From assembly GCA_947503575.1 (NCBI GenBank), contig CANNDZ010000002.1:496001-560000 (forward strand): a stretch of 64,000 bases of DNA. Direction: 5' to 3'. This document shows, one piece after another, positions 9,344 to 19,492 of the stretch; positions within the stretch are counted from its first letter, which is position 1; each line of letters starts with the position of its first letter. The position numbers and the translations under genes were made by a program. The notes beneath the pieces are model-generated. The model saw nothing but the letters and a program-made list of their open reading frames with translations, made no database searches and was not told where the DNA came from. This DNA is from an uncultured Kordiimonas sp. (GTDB taxonomy: Bacteria > Pseudomonadota > Alphaproteobacteria > Sphingomonadales > Kordiimonadaceae).

Positions 9344-10508
9344 CTCTGTGCTCCCGGATCGTGGCAACAATCATCGCAACAATCCCGTATATCAGATTAA
9401 GAATAACAAAAAGAGTAATCAGGTTGTAGATTTTACGCGGCAGGATCGGGGAGTCGGGCACACGCGGGGCCTGAACGACAACAAGATGCTTCAACTTTCG
9501 GTAGCTTTCAACGCGCGCTTGCTCAAGCGTCTGGAGCGTCACCTTATAAATATCTGTGGCAAATTCAAAGGCCAACCTCAGCTCTTCAAACTGAGCATTC
9601 ACTTGGTTGATAGACTGTTCGCCCTGACTTGCAAACTTGTCCCTCTCCTGCTCCAGTTGCTCTTTGATGCCAGAGATACGATCGCGCACGGAAACAAGCT
9701 CGGCAGCGTTAGGCTGCAGATAACTGGTCAAAACTTTTTCTTCCGCTTCAAGCCGAACCAATTCGCCTTCCATGTTATTCACGACTGCCTGAATTGCAGC
9801 ACCAGTGATCGCCGGGTCCAAAAGTTCATTTTCAGACTGGAACGCCAAAAGCGCACCGCGGCTGTCGTTAACAGACTGGCGGGCCCGGTTCAGTTCTTGT
9901 TCGACAAAGGCAATTTCCTGGAGTGCGATCTTTTGGCTAACGCCGTTTATGAATGCCTCGGCTTGTTCCAGAACGTTATCCGCAATCGCTTGAGAGAACT
10001 CGGGGGTAAACCCCTGGGCCCTGATTTGGATGATGTTGGATTCCGGCTGTATGTTCGCCGACAAATGTTTTTGATAATATTTTAGAAAGTCTTCATCGGA
10101 GACATCTGATGACATGCGGGAGAAAAAGTCCCACTCGTCGCTGGCGTAGTGTGCACGCAAGTCCAAGCGTTCATCCAACGCTAGCAGCATATCGGATGAC
10201 AGAATGTAACTGGTCAACAGCATCGCATCATGGGCTGCGCCGCCCGTAGCGCCTGAAACCAATGGCAACACAGGCAAAATAGAGGCTGTTTCCCCCGTCG
10301 ACTTCACATAAACCTGCGCTTCGGTAACATACCGGTCCGACACCCAGAACGCGTTATAAAGCAGGAAGATGCCAAAGATCACCAGAACCCAATGGTACCG
10401 CATGTAACGCGCGCGCGTGGATACGGCGACAGTATAAGTGTCGTCACTGCCACCGCCGCGCATACGGTCCGCAACCGTCTGCCTGAACTTCACCAATGTT
10501 TGTTTCAT
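9336..10508 (-). CDS. kpsE: Capsule export inner-membrane protein KpsE (PCP-3 family)
   Basis: About 390 residues with one membrane segment near residues 40-56 and a second near the C-terminus (about 360-385), joined by a long helical periplasmic part, the layout of polysaccharide co-polymerase type 3 proteins. A proline-rich turn (RVPDSPILPRKIYN) precedes the last membrane segment, as in Wzz-like proteins. The ATG at 10508 has AGGGA 5 nt upstream; an upstream in-frame TTG is less likely. It links the KpsMT transporter to KpsD for trans-envelope capsule export. It sits directly after kpsT. Confidence 0.9.
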   Translation of the reverse strand: MKQTLVKFRQTVADRMRGGGSDDTYTVAVSTRARYMRYHWVLVIFGIFLLYNAFWVSDRYVTEAQVYVKSTGETASILPVLPLVSGATGGAAHDAMLLTSYILSSDMLLALDERLDLRAHYASDEWDFFSRMSSDVSDEDFLKYYQKHLSANIQPESNIIQIRAQGFTPEFSQAIADNVLEQAEAFINGVSQKIALQEIAFVEQELNRARQSVNDSRGALLAFQSENELLDPAITGAAIQAVVNNMEGELVRLEAEEKVLTSYLQPNAAELVSVRDRISGIKEQLEQERDKFASQGEQSINQVNAQFEELRLAFEFATDIYKVTLQTLEQARVESYRKLKHLVVVQAPRVPDSPILPRKIYNLITLFVILNLIYGIVAMIVATIREHRDV

Positions 10509-10535
10509 GAATTCCCTGTCACAAACAGCCGCCAA

Positions 10536-11186
10536 CTATAAGCATTCATAGCGAAAAATCGCCTGTTCCACACTCTCGTAGAATTCCGCCCGGCCATATG
10601 CAAGCAAAATTGCGGCATTACATTGACGCCTCAAGAGATTCATATTGTGCGATACAAGAATGATATTGGAGTTTTCACGCTTGTTGCCGATGGCATTTTC
10701 GCACTTCTTTTTGAAGCCTGCATCGCCTACGGCCATGATCTCGTCAATCAAATAGGTGTCAAAATCAAAAGCCATGGAAACCGCGAAAGAATATTTGGAC
10801 TTCATACCAGAAGAATAACTTGAAACCGGCAACTCAAAGCTGCCACCAAGCTCAGAAAAATCCTTAACAAACTCTTCTGTTGCCCGGTTGGATTTTACAC
10901 CGTGGATGCGGCAGATAAACCGAACATTTTCGCGGCCGGTAAGCGTGCCCTGGAAACCGCTTGTTAGGGCAAGCGGCCAGGATATGAAACGATTGGACTG
11001 AATGCGACCTTCGTTCGGGAAGTCAACACCCCCCAGAAGCCGAAGCAATGTGGATTTACCTGCACCGTTTTTACCCAATATGGCGACATCTCTGTCATCG
11101 GGTATGTCCAGATTAATGTTCTTCAATACATATTTGGGACCGAAACGGGTCGGGAAATATTTACTGACGTCGTTAAACCTGATCAT
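10536..11186 (-). CDS. kpsT: Capsule ABC exporter ATPase KpsT
   Basis: 216 residues, the normal KpsT length. Walker A GKNGAGKST (38-46), an ABC signature region SSGMKSK and Walker B YLIDEIMAVGD are all present, with the conserved switch histidine in LVSHN. It is the ATPase that drives export of lipid-linked capsule across the inner membrane with KpsM. The start codon overlaps the kpsM stop (ATGA), so the two are translationally coupled. Confidence 0.95.
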   Translation of the reverse strand: MIRFNDVSKYFPTRFGPKYVLKNINLDIPDDRDVAILGKNGAGKSTLLRLLGGVDFPNEGRIQSNRFISWPLALTSGFQGTLTGRENVRFICRIHGVKSNRATEEFVKDFSELGGSFELPVSSYSSGMKSKYSFAVSMAFDFDTYLIDEIMAVGDAGFKKKCENAIGNKRENSNIILVSHNMNLLRRQCNAAILLAYGRAEFYESVEQAIFRYECL

Positions 11187-11965
11187 TGTGCAACGATCCT
11201 ACGCCACGTCAATCGGTACGAAGACATAGCCAAGGCCAAGCACGTCAGAGTTGCAGCAAACAGATACCCAAAGTCCGCAACCGGGCTGGTATAGTTGGAA
11301 AACCAGGCTTCCCGGACAAGTTCCATGGCATGCAAGATGGGGTTCCACGTAAGGTAACCCCAGTAATCCCTTGGCACAATACTCATTGGGAAAAACACCG
11401 CCGACATGAACAGCAGAGGCATTGTCAACATGGACACCAGTTTTTCAACCTCGCGGGCAATGCTGCCCAACATGCAGGAGAGCATGCCAAAGGATGCAGC
11501 CAGCAACCACAATACTGTGCAATAGCCCAGAACCCGCAACGGGTCATCAGGCCACGGGTCATACCCCAGCCAGACCAGACCTAACGCGATGATCAGGCCA
11601 ACAATCAAAAACAAACCACCTTCAATAACGGTACGGGCCAAAAAAACATCGAACAGACGAACCTGCCTGAATTCCATCAGGCCACGGGCACCGCCCCGCG
11701 CACTGGCGCATTGGCGCATCGTCGATGCCCAAAGCCCCCTGAAAGTCAGGAATGACGTGTAAATGAAGATCGGTGCTTCGGTAAACCCATAGGCCCCTTG
11801 CCCACGCGCACCAAATAAGACGATGAAAAGAATCATCATCATCAATGGTTCCAGAACCAGCCAGATATTACCAAACGTGTAGGTCGAAAAACGGGAAATC
11901 ATTTCGCGTACGAAAATCGCAAACACAACATCCCGCTGGATAGAAAATGCCGACCGAGCTTTCAT
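11183..11965 (-). CDS. kpsM: Capsule ABC exporter permease KpsM
   Basis: 260 residues, an ABC-2 type permease with about six membrane segments. The N-terminal cytoplasmic helix (FAIFVREMISRFSTYTFGNIW) and the first segment WLVLEPLMMMILFIVLF are typical of the KpsM/Wzm family. First gene of the run kpsM-kpsT-kpsE-kpsD-GT2-Stf0. The 92 bp between it and kpsF should hold its promoter; no convincing -35/-10 pair was picked out. Confidence 0.94.
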   Translation of the reverse strand: MKARSAFSIQRDVVFAIFVREMISRFSTYTFGNIWLVLEPLMMMILFIVLFGARGQGAYGFTEAPIFIYTSFLTFRGLWASTMRQCASARGGARGLMEFRQVRLFDVFLARTVIEGGLFLIVGLIIALGLVWLGYDPWPDDPLRVLGYCTVLWLLAASFGMLSCMLGSIAREVEKLVSMLTMPLLFMSAVFFPMSIVPRDYWGYLTWNPILHAMELVREAWFSNYTSPVADFGYLFAATLTCLALAMSSYRLTWRRIVAQ

Positions 11966-12057
11966 GACAGCAAAACGCCCTCAAACCAATGAGGGCGAAG
12001 ATTTAACAAGTGTACCGCAATACAGCAAGCCACGATGTCTCAAAGGCTTGACTCGGC

Positions 12058-13077
12058 TTACAAATCGTCGTGCTTGTAAATGCCTGCGAAACGGCCTGTT
12101 TCCTCAATCGCAACAAGGAACTTCACCTCGTCGGACCGCATCATCGTCTCGGCTTCATCAACAATCACATCGCGCTGAATGGTGGAAAATTCTTTGCTCA
12201 TACACTGCTGTGCCGTTACTTCGCGCACCCGGCGCGTTACCCGCAAGGCAACGCCAAGCTGGCCTTTGGTAACAATGCCGATGGGTTTTTCGTCCGCATC
12301 CACAACAACAGCGATACCGGCTGGCCCGCCAGCCATCTCTGCCGCAAGCTCCAGCAACACCATGTCCGGTGACACCACCGGAACTGTCGTTGTGTGCATC
12401 AGGTCTTCCACCTTCATCAGAAGGCGGCGGCCCAAAGACCCACCAGGGTGGTAGCGGGCAAAATCCTGCGCGTGAAAGTTCCTGAGCGTCATCAGGGAAA
12501 TGGCAAGCGCATCACCAATGGCTATGGTTTGGACAATCGACGTGGTCGGTGCCAAATTGATGGGGCATACTTCTTCCGCCACGGGAATTTCCAGAACGAC
12601 ATCAGCGGCCCGGCCAATTGTTGACGACTTTGCCCCCGTTATCGCGATGACCCGGTTGCCAAACGCCTTCAAGGACGGCAGCAACTGAACAATTTCCTGG
12701 GTTTCACCGGAATAGGAGATCAGCAAAAGCGTGTCGCCTGCTGTGACCATACCCAGGTCGCCGTGCGATGCTTCGGCTGGGTGTAGAAAAAAGCTTGGAG
12801 TGCCGGTAGAGGCCATTGTCGCGGAAATTTTGCGTGCCACATGACCCGACTTGCCCATGCCGATTACAATAAGGTGGCCTGTCGTCTGGAGCGCCAGCAT
12901 GATCGCCCGACGGTAGCAATCTTCATCATAAGTCTGGGAAAGTCGTTCCAGGGCCTGACCCTGTTTCAGGAAACTTTGACCAATATCCGAAAGTGTTTCA
13001 TTCAGGTCGGCTTTCAGGCTGTTTGGCATTTCCAGCACGTTTTCCTGTGCTTTGCCTTCCTCCGTGGAGCTCTTCAT
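12058..13077 (-). CDS. kpsF: D-arabinose-5-phosphate isomerase (KpsF/KdsD)
   Basis: 339 residues. An SIS domain covers about 45-180, with GMGKSGHVARKISATMAS and the HPAEASHGDLGMV stretch holding catalytic His/Glu of the family. Two CBS domains follow (about 215-339). It converts ribulose-5-phosphate to arabinose-5-phosphate, the first step to Kdo. With kdsA, kdsC and kdsB at 27.9-30.0 kb the window holds the complete CMP-Kdo route. The start has GGGGA 7 nt upstream. Whether it is the only API in the genome (KdsD) or a capsule-dedicated copy (KpsF) cannot be judged here. Confidence 0.92.
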   Translation of the reverse strand: MKSSTEEGKAQENVLEMPNSLKADLNETLSDIGQSFLKQGQALERLSQTYDEDCYRRAIMLALQTTGHLIVIGMGKSGHVARKISATMASTGTPSFFLHPAEASHGDLGMVTAGDTLLLISYSGETQEIVQLLPSLKAFGNRVIAITGAKSSTIGRAADVVLEIPVAEEVCPINLAPTTSIVQTIAIGDALAISLMTLRNFHAQDFARYHPGGSLGRRLLMKVEDLMHTTTVPVVSPDMVLLELAAEMAGGPAGIAVVVDADEKPIGIVTKGQLGVALRVTRRVREVTAQQCMSKEFSTIQRDVIVDEAETMMRSDEVKFLVAIEETGRFAGIYKHDDL

Positions 13078-13568
13078 AAGTTTCCCCAGTATAAATTATT
13101 TTATTTAACCGCCGACATAAAGCCCTGTAATGGAAAGGTTTATGTCAGACTTTTACGCTTTATACACTTACAAGCCAAAAAAATTTTCGGCACGCTATCA
13201 CAAGCTTTTCACATTCTCAACCAGACTGTAACATTTGACTCAAATGCACGCGTTGAGTGTTTCCTTGTGGCACCGCTTTCCTGAACGTCTGCTGAACCAA
13301 AGTGTACGCTACGACACTTGGCTTTACCAGTTCGCGCGACCAGTTCACACGCGTTGCGCTGCAATGCAGATAACAACGCCTTTGGTGCTACGATTATTTT
13401 TAAAAAGACCCTTCGCAGTTCGTTCCAGCTATCAGTAAAGGGGCAAGATGCCCGCGTCAACTAAAGGCACCGCCCTACCCTTGTATAAACTACTGATATC
13501 TATGTCGGTTTTATGGCCTGAACGCCCCATTACTGCCATAGTTGCGGCTCTTGGGTGGCAGCCAATAC
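13078..13568 (+). other. Intergenic region between kpsF and kpsS-like gene
   Basis: About 490 bp with no convincing gene on either strand; the short open frames lack ribosome sites and family-like sequence. The part next to kpsF is AT-rich and should contain its leader and promoter. No repeats or strong hairpins were noticed. Confidence 0.5.
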
Positions 13569-14774
13569 CTAGGTACCAATCGCGCCCGCAATCGCGGCGG
13601 CGCACGCAGATGCAGCAACCTCGCGGTCCCGGTAAAACGAACCAGGCTGCTGCGTATGCGCAATAAGCGCCTGTCGGTACGCAGAGGCCTGGTCAGGGTC
13701 CACTGGTGTTTGGTGCGTCCAGAATTCATCAAGCGATTGCGCGCTGGTTAACCCGGCATCCCGGGCCATGCTTTTGCCCAACATCAGGGTTGGAACACCT
13801 TTGTCAATCGCCTGCAGGCCAACGGTTGAGTTAACGGTCACGCACCCCGCGCAGGAAGGCAGCAAAGCATCCAGATCAAGATCAAAGGCATAAGTGACTT
13901 TGTCACTACAACGTACCGTGCGGCACAATTTTCTGATCACTTTACCATAATGATGAAAGCCACGATCCATTGGATGATGCTTGATAACAAGATGTGCGTC
14001 CGCAGGTGCATGCGCCGCGAAAGACCGAATGGTTGTTTCAATAAAGTCAGGAACAGACTCAAACGGCGAGTGATAGATCATCTGAGCATCCACCGCGACC
14101 TGCAGTGGCACAAAAAACAAAGGGCCCTGATGCTGCGTCAGCCGCTCGGTCAAGCCGCTCTCCCGCCACCGGGTAAGCAGGTTTTTTCTCAATCCCGCCA
14201 CAATCCAGGCCATCAGTTCTGTGGCCCAGTTCCCGCGCCGGTGATGCCTGTTGTTATTGTACCCGGCGATACGCCAGTCTTTAACTGTATAATAGAGCAC
14301 AGCAAACCAAAACTGGAACCGAAACGCATTTGCAATCTTCGCAGGCGCAGGGGCTTGCTTTTCCGGCAGGCTCTTGTTTTTAAACCCTGTTGGAAACGCG
14401 CTATTGGCATTATTGCCGCCTTCTTCCATGGTCACATAGCCGGGGCGGACATACCCTTCCTCGAAACAGAAAACCGGCACCTGCATCCGCGCACATACAG
14501 CGCGCGCTTCCTGGTGGTAAAAGCGGCTGTCACCATAACAGCACACAGCGTCAATGCCATGTTTGGTGATATAAGTTTCAAACCAGGTCGCCCAACTGTC
14601 AGGCCGTGCTTCGTAATCGGCGATATGATCCGCCAGCGCATAGTGGCGGTCCCCCTTATTGAAGCATAGTCTATGCGTTTCAAACCCCAGCGCCGACAAC
14701 GCCAGCGCCAGATCAGCGAAAAAGGGCCCCAGCGGCCCCTGCAACATCAGAATTTTCCTGCCGTTCTGTGACAC
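13569..14774 (-). CDS. kpsS: Capsule polysaccharide Kdo-linker transferase, KpsS-like
   Basis: 401 residues, GTG start with AAGGG about 10 nt upstream. The N-terminus (ILMLQGPLGPFFADLALALSALGFETHRLCFNKGD) is the hallmark of KpsS/capsule polysaccharide biosynthesis proteins, as are CFEEGYVRPGYVTMEEGGNN and VIKHHPMDRGFHHYG. In E. coli KpsS starts the beta-Kdo linker on phosphatidylglycerol that KpsC extends. It is separated from kpsC by about 11 kb here, with sulfate-assimilation and transporter genes between them. Confidence 0.88.
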   Translation of the reverse strand: MSQNGRKILMLQGPLGPFFADLALALSALGFETHRLCFNKGDRHYALADHIADYEARPDSWATWFETYITKHGIDAVCCYGDSRFYHQEARAVCARMQVPVFCFEEGYVRPGYVTMEEGGNNANSAFPTGFKNKSLPEKQAPAPAKIANAFRFQFWFAVLYYTVKDWRIAGYNNNRHHRRGNWATELMAWIVAGLRKNLLTRWRESGLTERLTQHQGPLFFVPLQVAVDAQMIYHSPFESVPDFIETTIRSFAAHAPADAHLVIKHHPMDRGFHHYGKVIRKLCRTVRCSDKVTYAFDLDLDALLPSCAGCVTVNSTVGLQAIDKGVPTLMLGKSMARDAGLTSAQSLDEFWTHQTPVDPDQASAYRQALIAHTQQPGSFYRDREVAASACAAAIAGAIGT

Positions 14775-14889
14775 GCGGCGTTAACCCTTGCTGGCGCGGG
14801 CAGCCCCATGGTTGGCCCCGCATCAAACCCATTTACATGCTAGTGCCGCCCGCCAATAGCGCAACCAAATTTATGGCCTTTGTCGTGGT

Positions 14890-16425
14890 TTAAACTGTCT
14901 GTGCAGACGCCTGCCTATATGTCCAGCGGCCATATAAAAACAGGCCAACCGCCGCGACAAGGCCAACCAAGGCAAAGCCATAAAACACATTGCCGATGTC
15001 ATTGGCGGCATACAGTTGCTCAGTCAACGCCCCGGGTGTTTGACCAGTTAAGGCCACCAAACGCTCAAACGCTTCGCCGTTGGGGACAGCGGCAGCAGCG
15101 TCTGCTGTCATCCCAGCGTCCTGCAGGGCAGCGCGGGCAACCGTGTCCTTGGCGGCATATTCGCCGTAAAACCGCAACCCGACCAAACCCTCTGCAAAGC
15201 CACCGATAGCAAACGGCAGGTTATAAAACCCCAGATACATGGCCTTTTTATCGGCCGGGGCGATATTGCCCAAAAACTCAAGACTTTTGGGGCTTGAAAG
15301 CATTTCCCCAAGGGAAAAAACCACCACGCCCAGCACCATGAACCAGGCAATATTAGTTGCCCCGATCAAGATAAATGCCGCTGCCGCCAGCACAGTGCCA
15401 ATGGCCATGGAATTAGCAGCTTTAAATTTTGCGCTGTACCCCATCACCAAAAAACAGAAAATCATGATCAATAATGAGTTGATGTTAATCATGCCCACCG
15501 GCGTGATGCGCGTGCCTTCAAGGTCCATCACCCAAAACTTGCGGGCAAACTCGCTGGGTGATCCGTCGCCCCAAATGCTGGTAACAATGGTGCTGGTGTC
15601 CACCCAATCACGGAAATACAGCGGCCCAAGGTCCCAATATAGATACATGCTGAACCACCAGCCGGTGAACAGCAGCATAAACCACAAAAGTGTCGGTTTG
15701 GTGAGCTCGCGCCAGCTTTCAAGGGCCAGATTGGCTTCTTTGATTTCCCCTGACTTCACCTTGGCGCGGTGGGCCAAACGCTCTTCTTCGTCTACTTCCT
15801 CATATGTCATCAGCAACAGAAAATTCAGGGAAATGATGCCCGCGCAGGCATAAAACACATAGGCCCAGTCCAGTTGCAGCAAATAGCCCGCCAGCACCGG
15901 CCCCAAAAAGCCACCCAGGTTAACGGTTTGATAGAAAATGCCCCAGGCCACCGCGCTGTTTTTCCGATTAGCGGCTTTGGCAACCGTGCCCTGGATGCCG
16001 GGTTTAAACACCCCGGTGCCCAGCGCCAGCACAACTGCGCCAGCGAAAAACCCCCAATAAGAGACAAACCAAGCCATCAATAGATAGCCGATGATTTTCA
16101 GCACGGTGGAGGCCGCAATGGTTTTTTTGTAGCCAAACCGGTCAGACAAGCCGCCCGTGAACACGGGAACCAACCCCTGAATGAGCAGCCAAACACCCAG
16201 AATTTCACCAATTTCCCCGGCTGTTACACCAAGGCCACCATCTTTTGCTGCTGTGGTGCCATACAGGCTGGAAAGCTGACGAACGCCGTAAAACGCCAGT
16301 CGCTCAACCATTTCCATGCCACCGCAAATCCAAAAAACATAAGACAGGCTGCCAATGGCGGCAAAGGTGCCAAGCTGCTCTACGTCCTTGACCGTATTGG
16401 TGTGGATATCCTGCTGTTGTGCCAC
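14890..16425 (-). CDS. MFS transporter of the POT/PTR2 (peptide) type
   Basis: 511 residues with 12 or more hydrophobic segments. GTGVFKPGIQGTVAKA resembles the POT signature in TM4-5 and MVERLAFYGVRQL the E-x-x-E-R-F-x-Y start motif, here with VER kept. The loop GLSDRFGYKK is a typical MFS motif. An inserted loop near residues 280-310 and another at about 415-470 are longer than usual. GTG start with AGGGGG upstream. Probable proton-coupled uptake of di/tripeptides or similar solutes. No evident link to the capsule genes on either side. Confidence 0.75.
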   Translation of the reverse strand: MAQQQDIHTNTVKDVEQLGTFAAIGSLSYVFWICGGMEMVERLAFYGVRQLSSLYGTTAAKDGGLGVTAGEIGEILGVWLLIQGLVPVFTGGLSDRFGYKKTIAASTVLKIIGYLLMAWFVSYWGFFAGAVVLALGTGVFKPGIQGTVAKAANRKNSAVAWGIFYQTVNLGGFLGPVLAGYLLQLDWAYVFYACAGIISLNFLLLMTYEEVDEEERLAHRAKVKSGEIKEANLALESWRELTKPTLLWFMLLFTGWWFSMYLYWDLGPLYFRDWVDTSTIVTSIWGDGSPSEFARKFWVMDLEGTRITPVGMININSLLIMIFCFLVMGYSAKFKAANSMAIGTVLAAAAFILIGATNIAWFMVLGVVVFSLGEMLSSPKSLEFLGNIAPADKKAMYLGFYNLPFAIGGFAEGLVGLRFYGEYAAKDTVARAALQDAGMTADAAAAVPNGEAFERLVALTGQTPGALTEQLYAANDIGNVFYGFALVGLVAAVGLFLYGRWTYRQASAQTV

Positions 16426-16576
16426 AAAAGCCCCCTGCTGGTTCTTGTCTTTTCATGAGGCGCAGACGCCGCGCCCTCCCCCGGGTACAAGCCGTAGCGG
16501 AGCGCACGCAGCCTGTCACCCGGAAAGTCGGCATTCCGGGTGCGGCGTGGGATAAACTGAAAACGGCAGAATGCGC

Positions 16577-17008
16577 TTAGGCGTGGCCGGTGATGCCCTG
16601 CCCGGCCAAGGGGTCGTGGCCATATTCATTGTCGGCGGGTACGCTTTCGCGCGCCAGCCACACGGTCATGAAAAGCCAGCCGATGGGCGGAATGAAGCCA
16701 AACAAAACCCACCATCCGCTGCGGCCCACATCATGCAGGCGGCGCGTGCTGACCGACAGCCACGGCATAAACATAACGGCGATAAACAAAACGGACAGCG
16801 GCCCATGCTGGACAGTGTAGCCAAGGAAATACCAAGGGCCTGTTTCCGGTGGTGGGGCCGTATCAAACAGCAGGCCATCAATGAACGGCAGGATGCTAAG
16901 CGCGACAATACCGAAAGCGATAAAGTACCAGAATTCAGCCCGCGTGGCGCGGCCTTCAAAATCAAAATAACGGCTGAAGGCTGATTTTACGGCGTCGATA
17001 ACATCCAT
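16577..17008 (-). CDS. DUF805 family membrane protein
   Basis: 143 residues. The family pattern is clear: N-terminal FSRYFDFEGRATRAEFWYFIAFG, then VSTRRLHDVGRSGWWVLFGFIPPIGWL and a GYGHDP-type tail. About four membrane segments. The start has GGAGA 5 nt upstream. DUF805 proteins are small inner-membrane proteins of unknown function. A second, damaged copy lies immediately upstream (17103-17495). Confidence 0.88.
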   Translation of the reverse strand: MDVIDAVKSAFSRYFDFEGRATRAEFWYFIAFGIVALSILPFIDGLLFDTAPPPETGPWYFLGYTVQHGPLSVLFIAVMFMPWLSVSTRRLHDVGRSGWWVLFGFIPPIGWLFMTVWLARESVPADNEYGHDPLAGQGITGHA

Positions 17009-17102
17009 TGTCCATCTCCTGTATTATCCCGATATGGGACTATCATAACGGAAAATATACAAATTTACCAATTCTCGGAAAACCGCAGAGAATATCCACA
17101 CC

Positions 17103-17495
17103 TTAGCTTGTGATTCTTGCTTGACGCTGCACAGGGCTTATAGGCTTGGCAATAGGGTCTTTACCATATGAGTTCGGGCCTTTAGTACCTGGTGTCGTGG
17201 CCCAAAAAAGCAAAACAGCCCAACCAATTATTGGTATAAAACATAGAAAAACCCAATAACCCGAGCGATCAATGTCATGCAATCTGCGAACAACCAACGC
17301 AAATGTCGGGATGACGGTAATGATGTTGATGGAATAGGTGACCAATCCCAAAGGAGTAGTCATTGTGCCTAACAGAACATTAAAACTCACAAGGCAGGAG
17401 AAAAGCCACTACCACCAAAATTCAGACCGACTTGAACGCGTGTCATAATCAAGTAAACGACGAAACGTAGAGTTAATAGCTTCTAGAAAACTCAT
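17103..17495 (-). pseudogene. DUF805 family gene interrupted by an in-frame TAG
   Basis: Reading from ATG at 17495 (GGGAG 6 nt upstream) gives an intact family N-terminus: INSTFRRLLDYDTRSSRSEFWW, then TAG at codon 29 (17411-17409). The same frame continues with the rest of the family domain (ALVVRRLHDIDRSGYWVFLCFIPIIGWAVLLF, then NSYGKDPI) to the stop at 17103. The TAG falls where the neighbouring paralogue has an ordinary residue (RAEFWYFI). One substitution explains it. It is therefore a recent nonsense pseudogene, a sequencing error, or less likely a read-through product. A shorter protein from an internal GTG/ATG would lack the first membrane segment. Confidence 0.85.
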
Positions 17496-17569
17496 AATCA
17501 GCTCCCAAATAAAAAACCTGAGGTTATCCCAGCCTTTTTTGGAGGTGATTGCAAGTGTTCTCTGCACGC

Positions 17570-19492
17570 CTAGTCAGTGGTGACGCCATCCGCGTTCAGG
17601 TAGCCGTTTTCTTCCAGATAGTTGATGATCACATCCGCGCACTGGTCGGCGGTCAGCTCGTCGGTACTGACATGAATGTCGGCGCGCTCTGGCGGCTCAT
17701 AAGGGCTGTCATAGCCGGTGAAGTTTTTGATCTCGCCCGCCAGCGCCTTTTTATAGAGACCCTTGGGGTCCCGCTCGGCGCACACGTCAAACGGCGTGTC
17801 CACATAGACTTCGACAAATTCGCCGTCGTCCATCAGGTCATGCACCATGCGGCGCTCCGCCCGGAACGGGCTGATGAAGCTGGTCATCACCATCAGGCCG
17901 CTGTCGACCATCAGTTTGGCCACCTCGCCGACACGGCGGATGTTTTCCACGCGGTCGGCGTCCGTGAAGCCAAGATCCTGATTAAGGCCGTGGCGCACAT
18001 TGTCCCCGTCCAGAATGTAGGTGTGGCGACCCCGCGCAAACAGGCGTTTTTCAACAATATTCGCGATGGTGGACTTGCCCGAACCCGATAGCCCCGTGAA
18101 CCACAGCACGGCAGGGCGCTGGTGCTTCATGCCCGCGCGGGCGGCTTTGTCCACATCCAGCGCTTGCCAATGGATGTTGGACGCGCGCCTCAGCGCAAAA
18201 TCAATCATGCCCACACCCACCGTGGTGTTGGTGATGCGGTCAATAATAATGAAGGCCCCGGTTTCCCGGTTGGTGGCATAAGGGTCAAACGCAATGCGGC
18301 TATCCAGGCCAATGTTGCACACACCAATTTCGTTCAGGTCCAGCGTTTTGGCCGCCTGTTTTTCCATGGTGTTAACATTGACCTTGTGCTTCAAGGCTGT
18401 GACCAGGCCGGGCACGGTTTTGTTCGCGGTTTTGAAAAGATACGGCCGCCCCGGCAGCATGGGGTCATCATGCATCCAGATAATTTTGGCTTCAAACTGG
18501 TCCGCCACCTCTGGTGGGTGGTTTTTGCCGGCAATCACATCGCCGCGCGAAATGTCAATTTCGTCTGCCATGGTGAGCGTGACAGCTTCGCCCGCAACAG
18601 CTTCGTCCAAATCGCCGTCGTACGTTACGATGGATTTGACCGTGCTTTCCACTGCGCTCGGCAACACTTTAATGGGGTCCCCCACCTTAATGCTGCCCGA
18701 TGAAACCGTGCCGGAAAAACCCCGGAAATCCAGGTTTGGGCGGTTAACCCACTGCACCGGCATGCGGAAGTCCGCTGCCTGGCGGGCGTCGCCCACCTGC
18801 ACAGTTTCCAGATAATGCATCAGGGTTTGGCCTTCGTACCACGGTGTGTTTTCTGACGCATCGATGATGTTATCCCCTTTCAGCGCTGAAAGCGGGATGG
18901 TCACAATATCGACAAAGCCAAAGTCCTTCGCAAAGGCGCGGTAGTCTTTGTCAATGTCCGACAGCACGCCCTGGTCATAGTCGACCAAATCCATTTTGTT
19001 GACCGCCAGCACAATGCGTTTGATGCCCAGAAGCGAGCATATAAAGCTGTGGCGACGGGTTTGCGTTAGCACACCGCGCCGCGCATCGATCAACAAAATG
19101 GCCACATCGGCGGTAGACGCACCGGTTGCCATGTTGCGGGTGTATTGTTCGTGGCCGGGCGTGTCCGCCACGATGAACTTACGTTTGTCGGTGGAGAAAA
19201 AGCGGTAGGCCACATCAATGGTGATGCCCTGTTCGCGCTCTGCCGCGAGGCCGTCCACCAGCAGGGCAAAATCAATTTCCTGACCTTGCGTGCCCATTTT
19301 TTTGCTGTCGGCTTCCAGCGCGTTTAGCTGGTCTTCAAAAATCAGCTTGCTGTCATACAACAGCCGCCCGATCAGCGTGGATTTGCCGTCATCAACGCTG
19401 CCGCAGGTAATAAAACGCAGCATGGATTTTTCTTCCTGCGCCTTCAGGTACGCGGTGATGTCTTCTGCAATCAGGTCAGACTGGTGTGCCAT
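17570..19492 (-). CDS. cysNC: Bifunctional sulfate adenylyltransferase large subunit / APS kinase (CysNC)
   Basis: 640 residues. The N-terminal GTPase part has GSVDDGKST (31-39), [12 protein letters not shown] and NKMD, as in CysN. The C-terminal about 190 residues are an APS kinase with P-loop GLSGSGKST (about 465-475) and [15 protein letters not shown]. The enzyme makes APS with CysD and phosphorylates it to PAPS. The fusion is common in alphaproteobacteria, including nodulation nodQ. Its ATG overlaps the cysD stop. No PAPS reductase or sulfite reductase gene is nearby, while three sulfotransferase-like genes are, which suggests that PAPS here serves sulfation. Confidence 0.96.
   Translation of the reverse strand: MAHQSDLIAEDITAYLKAQEEKSMLRFITCGSVDDGKSTLIGRLLYDSKLIFEDQLNALEADSKKMGTQGQEIDFALLVDGLAAEREQGITIDVAYRFFSTDKRKFIVADTPGHEQYTRNMATGASTADVAILLIDARRGVLTQTRRHSFICSLLGIKRIVLAVNKMDLVDYDQGVLSDIDKDYRAFAKDFGFVDIVTIPLSALKGDNIIDASENTPWYEGQTLMHYLETVQVGDARQAADFRMPVQWVNRPNLDFRGFSGTVSSGSIKVGDPIKVLPSAVESTVKSIVTYDGDLDEAVAGEAVTLTMADEIDISRGDVIAGKNHPPEVADQFEAKIIWMHDDPMLPGRPYLFKTANKTVPGLVTALKHKVNVNTMEKQAAKTLDLNEIGVCNIGLDSRIAFDPYATNRETGAFIIIDRITNTTVGVGMIDFALRRASNIHWQALDVDKAARAGMKHQRPAVLWFTGLSGSGKSTIANIVEKRLFARGRHTYILDGDNVRHGLNQDLGFTDADRVENIRRVGEVAKLMVDSGLMVMTSFISPFRAERRMVHDLMDDGEFVEVYVDTPFDVCAERDPKGLYKKALAGEIKNFTGYDSPYEPPERADIHVSTDELTADQCADVIINYLEENGYLNADGVTTD

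Noticed and set aside
9267-10085. 272-codon plus-strand frame opposite kpsE
   Set aside because: Fully antisense to kpsE; no ribosome site or recognisable family.
17409-17411. Amber codon as pyrrolysine or recoded sense codon
   Set aside because: Other genes here use TAG as an ordinary stop (for example the chaperone G frame and the PAS gene), and no special tRNA or downstream element was seen.
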